From contig LSSI01000056.1 of the NCBI GenBank assembly GCA_001595945.1, forward strand, positions 1 through 39,701: DNA of 39,701 bases, given 5' to 3'. Shown piece by piece: positions 1 through 8,429 of this stretch (position 1 is the stretch's first letter; the number at the start of each line of letters is the position of its first letter). The notes under the pieces were generated by a model. The model did not search any database. It saw only the letters and a list, made by a program, of their open reading frames with translations, and was not told the origin of the DNA. The translations under genes and the position numbers were made by a program. Origin of the DNA: Thermoplasmatales archaeon SM1-50. GTDB taxonomy: Archaea > Thermoplasmatota > E2 > DHVEG-1.

Positions 1-1063
1 TTGCGGTTCGATTTGTGATGTTGACTGTTAGTTGTGTGTTTCCTGTGTATGTCCAGGTGATTTCTGGGTCGGTGTTGTCGGGGTCGGTGACGTAATCATC
101 CAAGTTAATGGATGTAAATGTGCTTCCTTCTGGTATGGTTTGGTTGGGGATGTCGCTTACGACAGGCGGAGTGATTATTTCGCTGATTGTGAATGTCGCT
201 TGATCTTCATCCCAAAGTCCATGGGGGTCTGTTGCTCTAAAGGTGATTGTCCTAGAGCCATACCAGTTTGGGTTCGGGGCTGTAATTGTTGCAATGCGAT
301 TCACGATAGTAACAGTTAGCGGGCGATTTCCTGAATATGTCCAGGTCATTTCAACGTCTGTATTATCAGGGTCGGTGACGTAATCATCAAGGTTAATGGT
401 GGCAAATGTAGATCCAATTAATATTGTTTGGTTGGGGATGTCGCTTACGACCGGAGGTTGATTCACATGACATATAATTTTAAATTGGTGGGTAATGTTA
501 GGTGCACAAAAAATCGAGTGACTCGAATCCACTAACATATTCTTAAGTGGAATACCTGTTGAATTACAGAGATTTATTACTGTATATTCACTAGAGCCAA
601 GTTCTGTTGGAGACCATGAAATGGTAATCGTGGTAGAATTCGAAGACATCCAGAAAATCGATAGATTCCAGGTTTTATCGATATCAGGGTAGTATCGACT
701 ATCTCTGTATAATTCATTTAATGGGGCAGGAAGAGTATCGTTGAACCAGGCACGAATGGCTGGTGAGGGGGGTGAAGAGGATTTTGCGGTATCATAAGGA
801 TCTATGTTTGGTGATGGGGGTTGGCCGTCATATGATTCTGGTGCTTCACAAAATATCACAGAATCATTACTCCCTCCTGGTTCGTTAAAATTCAGCGTGG
901 CGTTCCAAACTATGCCCCTGGAGAGTGGTGTTTTATAGGACATTTGGGACAGTTGTATGATAGTTGCACTCGTTAATGTGGATGATATAAGAGATAGCAT
1001 AATTGCTATTACAATCACATTTATTAATTTTTGATAAATTTTTTTTTCTTTTGAATTTTTCAC
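1..1063 (-). CDS. Secreted repeat-domain protein, C-terminus cut by window edge
   Basis: The frame is open from a GTG at 1061-1063 to the left edge (354 codons), with no stop. The first ~35 residues are a signal peptide: a lysine-rich start (VKNSKEKK) then a hydrophobic stretch (VIVIAIMLSLISS). The mature part has an Asp/Pro-rich segment and then at least two copies of a ~95-residue module beginning PPVVSDIPNQTI and containing NLDDYVTDPDNTD and TWTY-GN. The second copy runs off the edge. Such modules resemble cadherin-like or Ig-like beta-sandwich repeats of archaeal surface proteins. A GGGGG tract lies about 9 bases upstream of the GTG and an AT-rich TATA-like stretch lies at about 1083-1096. 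Function is unknown; an extracellular structural or adhesive role is inference. Confidence is high for coding and secretion, low for family. Confidence 0.8.
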   Translation of the reverse strand, partial: MKNSKEKKIYQKLINVIVIAIMLSLISSTLTSATIIQLSQMSYKTPLSRGIVWNATLNFNEPGGSNDSVIFCEAPESYDGQPPSPNIDPYDTAKSSSPPSPAIRAWFNDTLPAPLNELYRDSRYYPDIDKTWNLSIFWMSSNSTTITISWSPTELGSSEYTVINLCNSTGIPLKNMLVDSSHSIFCAPNITHQFKIICHVNQPPVVSDIPNQTILIGSTFATINLDDYVTDPDNTDVEMTWTYSGNRPLTVTIVNRIATITAPNPNWYGSRTITFRATDPHGLWDEDQATFTISEIITPPVVSDIPNQTIPEGSTFTSINLDDYVTDPDNTDPEITWTYTGNTQLTVNITNRTA

Positions 1064-1572
1064 AATGAAACCCCCACTATATTATCTATAAATCAATTTG
1101 TTACATTACCCACTATATTAATTGTACAATAATTTGCTACTTTAAATAGGTTTTGATTAAATAATTAATTAAAAATAAAAAATTTTTAAAAAAGAAACGA
1201 TAAAGAAGTAATTACTATATAAAATAAAACTTCATGTTATTTAATCCTATTTATCGCTAATAATTGAATCAATGATAGACGTCTCCGTAGTATCAATATT
1301 GAGAGAAAAAGTTTGTGGCCACTCGCCTTAGAGATGTCAATCTTATGAAGAAAAATTATCATGGAGGGGTATGGGAAGTATACATACATATAACAGAATT
1401 CATCGTTCAAACCTTGGATATTACTAGTTTAGTAATTGTTATCATTTCGTTGCATTAACCTACCTATTAATCAATGATTTTTATATGAAACGATGCTTTT
1501 TAAAATATAAGATTTTTAAAATTACAAATAACTCCAGAAAAGAGCAAGGTTCTTTAATGAAAAGAATTATCG
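1064..1572. other. Divergent intergenic region
   Basis: This AT-rich spacer separates the leftward secreted protein from the rightward priL. It holds a probable TATA element for priL near 1498-1512 (TTTTAAAATATAAG). A possible 37-codon ORF starts at the ATG at 1345, but it has no ribosome binding site and no recognisable content. No RNA gene or repeat is seen. Confidence 0.4.
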
Positions 1573-2616
1573 GTGTCTGTCATGAGGGAGCTGACAATAT
1601 TAGCGAAATATCCATTTTTACAGGACACACGACAGTTCATCAAAGAAAACGGCCCATCCATTGATGAATTACTATATAATCCTCCCTATGAACGTGCAAG
1701 AATTATCGGCATCGAACGATTAGACAATGCACTCAAACACAGAGATGTTGGTTCAAGAAGCCTTGCCAGTGAATCAGATTGTATCATGGAAATCTTATCC
1801 TATCCATTGGCGCGTATGGTCGCGGTCTGTATTGGGGATCCCTATTTCAAAAAACGATATGCACTTGGCGAAGCATCACACATGTATAAACAACTCCTCA
1901 ACGAGTCAACGTCTTTTCTCCTCTCCATAGCCAAGGAGCTTGACGTTACGGTCCAATACAACACTGAGAAAAACACGATAAAAATTTTTTTCAAAAATTA
2001 CCTCCGCAATGCACCAACCCGATATAAAGAATGGAAAATAGTAAATCGTGGTATCCGAAACGGGTTTCTCAGTGTATCCCATAAAGACCTTGCTAGGATA
2101 CTCTTAGAATCTTTACGAAAGCGGATAAACAAAGAACTTGTTACTAGAAAATGTGATAGCAATGTCTATGATTTGTTCTCCTCAGATATCAAACGATTTC
2201 AATATACCCTTGCGACGCAGCAGAAAAAAATGGAGGCAACACCAGTAGGGAAAATCAGCGTCGAAAAGCTCCCTCCCTGCATGACAGAGGTACTAGCTGC
2301 GATTCAATCCGGTGAAAACGTACCACACATGGGAAGATTTTCATTAGTCGCGTTTTTAAGCTCATTAAAATTAAGTACCGCAGAAATCTTAAAACTCTTT
2401 AGCACAGCACCTGATTACCAAGAAGACAAAACAAAATATCAGGTCGAGCATATCACAGGAGCGTCCTCTTCAACGGAATATAAATGCCCTGGGTGCGAGA
2501 AAATGCGCACGTATGGGATATGCCCTGTCGACAAGATGGATGACTTGTGTAAAAAAATTCGTCATCCATTAAGCTACTACAATAATAAATGGAAACAGGA
2601 GAAACAGAAACCATGA
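1573..2616 (+). CDS. priL: DNA primase large subunit PriL
   Basis: This is the regulatory large subunit of the archaeal/eukaryotic primase, which with PriS makes RNA primers at the replication fork. The 347-residue length fits the family. The C-terminal iron-sulfur domain is clear: a first cysteine at C236 (LPPCM), then the HITG motif near 294-296 and a block with C308, C317 and C326 ending in IRHPLSYY. Four cysteines in this arrangement bind the [4Fe-4S] cluster; C305 is an extra cysteine. The annotated start is a GTG; the ATG three codons later (1582) is equally possible. The stop overlaps the start of tmk as ATGA, so the two genes are translationally coupled. PriS is not in the window. Confidence 0.93.
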   Translation: MSVMRELTILAKYPFLQDTRQFIKENGPSIDELLYNPPYERARIIGIERLDNALKHRDVGSRSLASESDCIMEILSYPLARMVAVCIGDPYFKKRYALGEASHMYKQLLNESTSFLLSIAKELDVTVQYNTEKNTIKIFFKNYLRNAPTRYKEWKIVNRGIRNGFLSVSHKDLARILLESLRKRINKELVTRKCDSNVYDLFSSDIKRFQYTLATQQKKMEATPVGKISVEKLPPCMTEVLAAIQSGENVPHMGRFSLVAFLSSLKLSTAEILKLFSTAPDYQEDKTKYQVEHITGASSSTEYKCPGCEKMRTYGICPVDKMDDLCKKIRHPLSYYNNKWKQEKQKP

Positions 2617-3197
2617 AACAGTTTGTGACCTTTGAAGGCATTGATGGATCAGGTAAATCAACAATCTCAAAACGTGTTGCTAAAAAATTACAATCTGAAG
2701 GGTATGAAACCATCTGGACTTTCGAACCGACAGATTCAACAATCGGCAAATTCGTCCAAGAATGCATCAAAAAACAATCTGATCCGTTTGTCACCTCCTT
2801 TACGTTCATCGCAGATCGTATACAGCACTGCAGACAAATCCAAGAATGGTTAGATAAAGGCAAAATCGTGATCTGCGATCGGTACGCAGAATCTACCTAT
2901 GCCTATCAATCTGTACAGCTGGAAACCAAGCTTCAGGACCCTATGAAATGGTTACAAGAGCTTTCATCTAATCGGATTCTCACACCTGATAGAACCTACC
3001 TGTTTGTGATTAATCCACACGTATCTCTTGCACGGATCGAACATCGGACGGAACTCATCCCATTCGAAAAACTCGCTTTCCTCGAAAAAGTCCATAGGAA
3101 CTACCTCTCAGTTTCAAAAGGAAAACGTTTTTTGCATCTCGATGCAACAAAAGCAATAGAAGAATTAGTACAACTCTGCTACGACGATATCTTATGA
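2613..3197 (+). CDS. tmk: Thymidylate kinase (dTMP kinase)
   Basis: The enzyme phosphorylates dTMP to dTDP for DNA synthesis. The P-loop GIDGSGKST lies at the N-terminus, DRYAESTYAYQ is the dTMP-binding DR[YH] motif in the middle, and the LID/C-terminal part carries FEKLAFLEKVHRNYL, typical of the family. I start at the ATG at 2613, which overlaps the priL stop (ATGA), has a GGAG tract 11-14 bases upstream, and gives MKQFVTFEGIDGSGKST like other Tmk proteins. An ATG at 2589 would add eight residues that have no family counterpart. It forms a two-gene operon with priL, pairing primer synthesis with dTTP supply. Confidence 0.93.
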   Translation: MKQFVTFEGIDGSGKSTISKRVAKKLQSEGYETIWTFEPTDSTIGKFVQECIKKQSDPFVTSFTFIADRIQHCRQIQEWLDKGKIVICDRYAESTYAYQSVQLETKLQDPMKWLQELSSNRILTPDRTYLFVINPHVSLARIEHRTELIPFEKLAFLEKVHRNYLSVSKGKRFLHLDATKAIEELVQLCYDDIL

Positions 3198-3224
3198 TAC
3201 GTGGATTTAAAATTAAAAAAAGAT

Positions 3225-3460
3225 CTAATGTTTTTTAGTATCTCCGTTATCTTCTTCCTTCACTTCAGCAGCGCCATAGGTGTTTGATGCAAGAAATCTA
3301 GCACGCTGACCAACAATAAAAAGTTTTGCGATGAATGTGATCTCATTTGCCTCTTCTTTACTTGACACTTGCCCGACGATCAACATAGGTCTCAACAGAA
3401 TGGTTGTTTTGTTCTTTTAAAGGGTTTGTTGTACAAATGATACCAAGATAGAGATGGAAT
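3225..3460 (-). pseudogene. Possible frameshifted remnant of a small unknown gene
   Basis: Between tmk and the polymerase the minus strand encodes two adjoining protein-like segments in different frames. The upstream one reads HLYLGIICTTNPLKEQ...VETYVDR and stops at 3358-3360. The downstream one has an ATG at 3384-3386, includes IVGQVSSKEEANEITF, and ends in an acidic tail, with its stop at 3225-3227. The composition looks coding rather than random and the segments join naturally if one indel is assumed near 3365-3385. I do not recognise the family. It could instead be a genuine 53-codon ORF (3225-3386) or chance. Confidence 0.3.
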
Positions 3461-3465
3461 GTATC

Positions 3466-3474
3466 AAAAAAAAA
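3466..3474 (-). terminator. T-tract terminator after DNA polymerase
   Basis: On the minus strand nine consecutive T residues lie 57-65 bases past the polymerase stop. Oligo-T tracts terminate archaeal RNA polymerase without needing a strong hairpin. Confidence 0.5.
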
Positions 3475-3531
3475 CCAAGGTTTGAATAGAATTAAAATAA
3501 GAAATATGTAGATACAGCGTTAAAACCAGCA

Positions 3532-6450
3532 CTACATCCATGCATCCAATCCTTTCTGTTCTGTTGCCGCGATATCCGATAGCCCAAATGCGCCCTGCAC
3601 GTAATTTTCAATCATCTTCTTATACCAGTTAAGATCGATCTCATTACGGTCCTTTACCAGGTCCACCGGGTACATATAATCGATTGGTTTTACACCGCTT
3701 TTGGATGGTTTTGTAATACCGGGCAATGGTCTTTTCGTAATTAAAAACTTCATTTTAATTCTGCTTCTGATTGGCCGGCCAAGCAGTTTCTGAAGCGCCT
3801 CTGCCCGCCTGCCGAATGTCGATGATGAACCATCTTGGTTTAATTTGTAGCGTTTCTCAGGTTGCACCGCCTGGATAAGGATTAAATCATTCAGATCTAC
3901 CTTCTCAAGATCTAACTGCGAGACGATCTCCCGGGTTTTGCTTTTAATGCTTTCTTTTATAGCAGCTCGTGCCTCCTCTTCCTTTTCCCAAACGGGATTC
4001 TCCTGCAAGACTCTCATCATGATTTCTGCAAGGACCTTTCGGGCGATATTTGCCTTGTCAGAACCTTTAAAGTTATTGCCTTTTGTAATCATCTCAATAG
4101 AACCATTTTTATTATCGAAAATAAGATAGTTTTTATGTTTGACGAAGATCATCGCATCATGCTGTTCTGGCTCAAGTTCAAACTCAGGGTACTTCAGTTC
4201 GTTTTGCCATTTGAAGTTACACTGTTTGATAGCGGCCATGGCAACCTGCGGTTTCGTAATCCAAGTCGCCTCTTCAACAGGTATAGAAACCTTTAGGATT
4301 TTTGAAAATTCTGGGAGGTTTCCCATAGAACGGGAACAACCCATGTAAATCCCATCTGTGTCCCCGTAGACGACTCGTATGTTTTTCCTCTTTAATTCAT
4401 TGAGCGTGTCTGCAAGGATCATTTGCCCTTTCGTGGTAATAGCAGCAGCACCCCAGAGGTTAAATTGCCTTCCAGTGACGGTTGGAGCTGAAAGGATGCC
4501 ATGTGTACCTGCATTACGAGCCCCCTTCATACTTTGATACATCATCTTAAGTTGCTCAAGCTCTGAATCACGTGTTTTTCCTTTTGCTACTTTTAGTTCT
4601 TGTTTTATTTTCGTAATCATGTTCATGATGCCAGTCATAGCACAGTTGACAACACCAGGCTCCCGGTCGATTCGTACCCCGATCATGTATCCTTTATCCG
4701 CATAGGTCTCTTGTTCGGAAATAGCACGCCAGTTCACATCTCTGTTCTTAAAGAATTCCTCAGGCAGCTTCTTTAACCAGACCCAGGCGTCCGGTGTTTC
4801 ATTTTTCCGTGCAAGTATCACTGTGTCTGCCCCGATGTTCATCGCCTTAAGGATCGTTGGATACATTGCACCTACATCAGCGACTACAACTTGGTACCAG
4901 GGGATGAAATGAGATCGTGCTTCCTTGTCTGGTTTGATGGTCATGCCGCCAGGCATATGGTAGTTGACGACTTCCTCGTCATCAGCGCTTATCTTTTCTT
5001 TGTAGATTACCTGGGGGTACTCCACCCAGTCAGGCATCTCCTCGCCGTATTTCAGCACCCGGACGAAATCCTTTGATAGTTGTTCTCGTCGTTTCTTTGC
5101 TAGGTTGATGATTGCTTCTTTGGTGGTCTGACTATCAAAATCCTTCACAAGGGTCTGTGCGACTGATTTCACACGGCAGATTGGCGGAATGATCTTTTTT
5201 TTCAACGCCCCCCGGAGCAGCGCCATATGATCCCACATGTTTACTGCACCTGAAGAAAGCAGCATGTCAAACAGCATGCATGTCGTAAACGAAAGCGGCA
5301 ACGCTTGTTGGAGGAAATGCAGCGAAACTCCGATCTGCTCTTGGATGTCCTGCTTATTATATGTCATTGTCCGTTCGTCAAGTTTGATTTGCGTCGGCTC
5401 GAGGTACAATCGGTTCTCAATAATGATGTTAAGAAATGGAGCAATGCTCTTCAATCGATAATCATCAAGCCAAGGATAGAACTTCCGAGCAGCAAGATAG
5501 GTGTCAAAACTACATGGATACATCTGCACAATCTCGGCACCCATGATACCAAAATGAAATGATTTATCCTCACGGCAGTACAGACTAACAAAATTTTGAA
5601 AGATTTTTTTCTCATCAACGGATAATTGATCTTGTTTGTTTTTCAGAAAATAATGTATCCGTCCATAGATATGGACGTTATCAAAACCAACAATGTTATG
5701 ACCGGTGATAATGTCAGCATCTTTGACTTCTTTGCAGAAGCTAAGTAGATGTTCTATCTCTTCATCCACTGATCGTGAAAGATGTTGAATCACCTCAACA
5801 TCCTTCCAATGTGATGGGGTCTTATGAATCTCAAAGCTGAACTCTTCTTTCTCAAGGTTCTTCTCCGACTGGATTGCTATGTCAAAACACCCATATCCGA
5901 GGATGTCGATGGGGATCTGTGGCTTTCCCTCCTCGAACTGTGTGGTTTCAATGTCATAGACAAGTACCTTGAGATTTGTTTTTTGTCCTTTGGTGTCAAA
6001 CAACCATGCTTTTCCCTCTGCGGCTAGGTCAACTAAGGCACGCTGATGGTATGGGATATCATGCTCTGCGGTGAAGAGGTCATGTTCGAAAAACAGATAA
6101 TCGCTGATCTCTGGGACCACATAGGATTCTTTTGTGTATATTTTGAAAACGTTTCTTTTTTTTGTGAAGTCACAGAAGCTTTGATATGGTTCCAGTTCCC
6201 CGATCGCGGTGATTTTTGAGAGTTTCGGGTGGATTTCTTTGTTTTGAATCCATTGTTCATAGAGATTTTTCCTGGCGGTTGGCGCGTCTGTTGTTGAAGG
6301 GGGAAACGCCAGAAAATAGGGATGATGAAGCTCTGAGACACGCTGTGGTGTTTTTCCCTGATAATATAGATAATTTGGTGAAAGACCTAAAAGTATGGAA
6401 CTCATGACCTCGTTTCCCCAACTTCGACTTTTAACTGTTAATACATTCAT
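3532..6450 (-). CDS. polB: Family B DNA polymerase with 3'-5' exonuclease
   Basis: This is a replicative-type archaeal B-family polymerase. In a 972-residue reading the exonuclease motifs are DIETT at 166-170 (Exo I), HNIVGFD at 251-257 (Exo II) and YNKQD at 364-368 (Exo III). Polymerase motif A is DVGAMYP at 525-531, motif B is the region KMMYQSMKGARNAGTHG at 635-651, and motif C is YGDTDG at 695-700. Both metal-binding aspartates of motif C are present, but the usual YGDTDS serine is glycine, and motif A lacks the common SLYP. I start at the ATG at 6448-6450: a longer frame to 6558 would run over the conserved start of the divergent hydrolase. The ATG at 6405 is a further alternative. The gene ends just before a T9 tract. 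Confidence 0.92.
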   Translation of the reverse strand: MNVLTVKSRSWGNEVMSSILLGLSPNYLYYQGKTPQRVSELHHPYFLAFPPSTTDAPTARKNLYEQWIQNKEIHPKLSKITAIGELEPYQSFCDFTKKRNVFKIYTKESYVVPEISDYLFFEHDLFTAEHDIPYHQRALVDLAAEGKAWLFDTKGQKTNLKVLVYDIETTQFEEGKPQIPIDILGYGCFDIAIQSEKNLEKEEFSFEIHKTPSHWKDVEVIQHLSRSVDEEIEHLLSFCKEVKDADIITGHNIVGFDNVHIYGRIHYFLKNKQDQLSVDEKKIFQNFVSLYCREDKSFHFGIMGAEIVQMYPCSFDTYLAARKFYPWLDDYRLKSIAPFLNIIIENRLYLEPTQIKLDERTMTYNKQDIQEQIGVSLHFLQQALPLSFTTCMLFDMLLSSGAVNMWDHMALLRGALKKKIIPPICRVKSVAQTLVKDFDSQTTKEAIINLAKKRREQLSKDFVRVLKYGEEMPDWVEYPQVIYKEKISADDEEVVNYHMPGGMTIKPDKEARSHFIPWYQVVVADVGAMYPTILKAMNIGADTVILARKNETPDAWVWLKKLPEEFFKNRDVNWRAISEQETYADKGYMIGVRIDREPGVVNCAMTGIMNMITKIKQELKVAKGKTRDSELEQLKMMYQSMKGARNAGTHGILSAPTVTGRQFNLWGAAAITTKGQMILADTLNELKRKNIRVVYGDTDGIYMGCSRSMGNLPEFSKILKVSIPVEEATWITKPQVAMAAIKQCNFKWQNELKYPEFELEPEQHDAMIFVKHKNYLIFDNKNGSIEMITKGNNFKGSDKANIARKVLAEIMMRVLQENPVWEKEEEARAAIKESIKSKTREIVSQLDLEKVDLNDLILIQAVQPEKRYKLNQDGSSSTFGRRAEALQKLLGRPIRSRIKMKFLITKRPLPGITKPSKSGVKPIDYMYPVDLVKDRNEIDLNWYKKMIENYVQGAFGLSDIAATEQKGLDAWM

Positions 6451-6511
6451 TGTACTTAAATCTTCGAAGTAATGATTATAAGAGGGTTGTTTGATGATTC
6501 CCTGAGAGTCT
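6451..6511. promoter_or_regulatory. Shared divergent promoter (polB / deacetylase-family gene)
   Basis: Only about 60 bases separate the chosen polymerase start from the hydrolase ATG. A central GATTATAAGAGG at about 6473-6484 can be read as a TATA box in either direction, lying roughly 25-35 bases from each start. This fits short-leader or leaderless archaeal transcripts. Confidence 0.5.
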
Positions 6512-7519
6512 ATGGTGACCCAGATTGTGTTTTCCGATGAATTCAATAAACATAACACTGCGAATCATCCGGAGAATGCGGATCGTCTCTATGTGTTGCT
6601 TGACGCTCTGAAGAAAGCTCCGTTTTACAAGACCCTTGTGTTTTTAAAGCCGAAGCTTTTGCCTGAAAGCCTGCTCTATGAGGTGCATTCTGCTGAGATG
6701 ATACAGCGTGTAAAAGAGATAAGCGAGTATGGGGACTCATGGATTGATTTGGATACGTATGTCTGTAAATCAGATTATGAGACTGCTAGGCTTGCTGCAG
6801 GAGGCGTTGCTTTGGCATGTAGAAATATTGTAAATGGTGATGCCTCGAACGCCTTTGCATTAGTTCGGCCTCCGGGACATCATGCTTCGGCAGAGCGTTC
6901 CATGGGGTTTTGTTTGTTTAACAATGCAGGCCTTGCGGCTCATGAGTCGTCGAAGAAAGGAAAACGGGTCCTTATTTTTGATCATGATGTGCATCATGGG
7001 AATGGTACACAGTCGATTTTCTACAGAAGAAACGATGTAATGTACCAATCATTTCATTTGTCTCCTCATTATCCTGGAACTGGGGATACAGATGAGATAG
7101 GGGAAGGCGAGGGGAAAGGATATACCATTAACGCACCGCTTGTCTATGGACAAGGAGATGGTGCGGTCTCTCAAGTAATTGACGAGATATTCATCCCGAT
7201 CACCAGACAGTACAAACCGCATCTTGTTATTATATCCGTGGGGTATGATTCCCATCATTCGGATCAGTTAGGTGGTCTGAAGCTTTCTGCGAATTTCTTT
7301 GGCGAAATCATCAGACGATTCAAGGCAGTCCAATCAAAGATCGTATGTACTCTTGAAGGTGGATATAATTTCCAATGGATTGGTAAATGTTTCCTCTCTC
7401 AGCTAGGACAAATGATGTCGCATCCACTTTCGTTTGACGATCTGACGGAGGGTAACGATGATGTCACTTCCCTTATTAAAAAAATGAAAAAAGAGTTAGG
7501 TGAGTATTGGGATCTGTAA
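6512..7519 (+). CDS. Histone deacetylase / acetylpolyamine amidohydrolase family protein
   Basis: This is a zinc-dependent deacetylase-fold hydrolase (HDAC/AcuC/AphA superfamily). The 335 residues carry the complete active site: RPPGHHA with H123-H124, GFCLFNNAG at 132-140, DHDVHHGNGT at 157-166 supplying zinc ligands D159 and H161, GYD at 244-246 supplying the third ligand D246, and EGGYN with the catalytic tyrosine Y285. The N-terminal HPENADRL is typical of class II-like members. The substrate cannot be read from sequence: acetylated polyamines, acetyl-lysine of chromatin proteins such as Alba, or another amide are all possible. It is divergent from polB and convergent with the next small gene (10-base gap). 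Confidence 0.9.
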   Translation: MVTQIVFSDEFNKHNTANHPENADRLYVLLDALKKAPFYKTLVFLKPKLLPESLLYEVHSAEMIQRVKEISEYGDSWIDLDTYVCKSDYETARLAAGGVALACRNIVNGDASNAFALVRPPGHHASAERSMGFCLFNNAGLAAHESSKKGKRVLIFDHDVHHGNGTQSIFYRRNDVMYQSFHLSPHYPGTGDTDEIGEGEGKGYTINAPLVYGQGDGAVSQVIDEIFIPITRQYKPHLVIISVGYDSHHSDQLGGLKLSANFFGEIIRRFKAVQSKIVCTLEGGYNFQWIGKCFLSQLGQMMSHPLSFDDLTEGNDDVTSLIKKMKKELGEYWDL

Positions 7520-7528
7520 GAGCTTTTT

Positions 7529-7828
7529 TTAATCAAAGATCATGCCCATGCCCGTGGCAGCGGAGTCCTCTTGCTCTTTTATTTTCTCATCGATTTCTTT
7601 TGCTTTTTTCTCTTTAAGTTTTGTCATCCCTAGTTCCTTGGCAAGTTCTTCTGCGCGTTTAAGCCCTTCTACGCTTCCCTCTATCTTCAGATATGAGACC
7701 GCTTCTTTGATATCTAAGGAATTAGCATCTCGTATCACAATACTTTGCCGGTTGACGATCTCATCTTGGAGCATGGTTTGTATTTTCCCTGCTTCTGCTG
7801 ATTTGACTTCAAAGATTACATAGGACAC
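7529..7828 (-). CDS. Conserved-looking small protein of unknown function
   Basis: This 99-residue protein has an N-terminal alpha/beta half (SYVIFEVKSAEAGKIQTMLQ, then RQSIVIRDANSLDIKE) and a charged helical C-terminal half (RAEELAKELG, KEKKAKEIDEKIKEQE). There is no signal peptide or membrane segment, so it is probably cytoplasmic. I do not recognise a named family. It follows coaD on the same strand with a ~45-base AT-rich gap that includes TATA-like TATATAAATTT, so it may have its own promoter. Codon use and the amphipathic helices argue for a real gene. Confidence 0.7.
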   Translation of the reverse strand: MSYVIFEVKSAEAGKIQTMLQDEIVNRQSIVIRDANSLDIKEAVSYLKIEGSVEGLKRAEELAKELGMTKLKEKKAKEIDEKIKEQEDSAATGMGMIFD

Positions 7829-7871
7829 CTATGATCACCTGCTTGTGCGGATATACTATTTCTATATAAAT

Positions 7872-8345
7872 TTACTCTTTGACTCGAACCATCCCGCATT
7901 CGTCAATCTCCCTGTTTCGAATCCTGGTAGAGCTAATCGGTTTTTTATCATCGGCAAGGACAAAGGGAATAAGAATGATCTGTAAAGGTTTCTTCTCAAG
8001 ATTTGTTCGTTTTTGGTTTATCTCCTCAGCGGTTTGTTGTGTCTCTGGGGATACCACAATCGCATCAAAATCTCCATCGATGGCCGGGCCGTATATATCA
8101 TAAAGAGGTTGGATTGTCACTGGAATCTCAGTGTTAATTTCTTTGATGAAGTATTCGATTGTTTTTTTTCTCTGGTCAAATGATGTGTGTGTTCCTTTGT
8201 GTTTTGCTAGAATATCTGAGGTTAAACCAATGAAGACAGAACCGTCTGATCCTGCAACCTCAAAGGCTTTTCTTAGAAGTGTTTTGTGACCTTTATGAAG
8301 GGGATCAAACGTCCCTCCAAGACATACCTTCATGCAAGCGATCAT
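7872..8345 (-). CDS. coaD: Phosphopantetheine adenylyltransferase, archaeal type
   Basis: The enzyme transfers AMP to 4'-phosphopantetheine to make dephospho-CoA, the penultimate step of CoA synthesis. The nucleotidyltransferase signature GGTFDPLHKGH (residues 10-20, HxGH) and the C-terminal ISSTRIR (137-143) are both intact. The 157-residue length fits the archaeal family, which is distinct from bacterial CoaD. An internal ATG at 8331-8333 gives the family-typical MKVCLGGTFDP start; a TATA-like TTTAAAA at about 8355-8362 lies about 25 bases upstream of it, so a leaderless message starting there is plausible. The gene diverges from the NosD-like gene. Confidence 0.9.
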   Translation of the reverse strand: MIACMKVCLGGTFDPLHKGHKTLLRKAFEVAGSDGSVFIGLTSDILAKHKGTHTSFDQRKKTIEYFIKEINTEIPVTIQPLYDIYGPAIDGDFDAIVVSPETQQTAEEINQKRTNLEKKPLQIILIPFVLADDKKPISSTRIRNREIDECGMVRVKE

Positions 8346-8429
8346 GGCAACGATCTCTTTTAAATGTATGTGTTTGGAAAACTATTTAATTCTCTAATAA
8401 GATGCGTCTTTGGTTAGAAGGATGGGATT

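Noticed and set aside
32-319. Plus-strand 95-codon ORF at the left edge
   Set aside because: It is antisense to the repeat modules of the secreted protein, which has a signal peptide and coherent repeats; this frame is Cys/Val-rich and has no family features.
1345-1458. 37-codon plus-strand ORF upstream of priL
   Set aside because: It has no ribosome binding site and no recognisable sequence features.
6451-6558. Longer polymerase start at 6558
   Set aside because: The extra 36 residues are antisense to the conserved N-terminus of the deacetylase-family gene and have no polymerase similarity.
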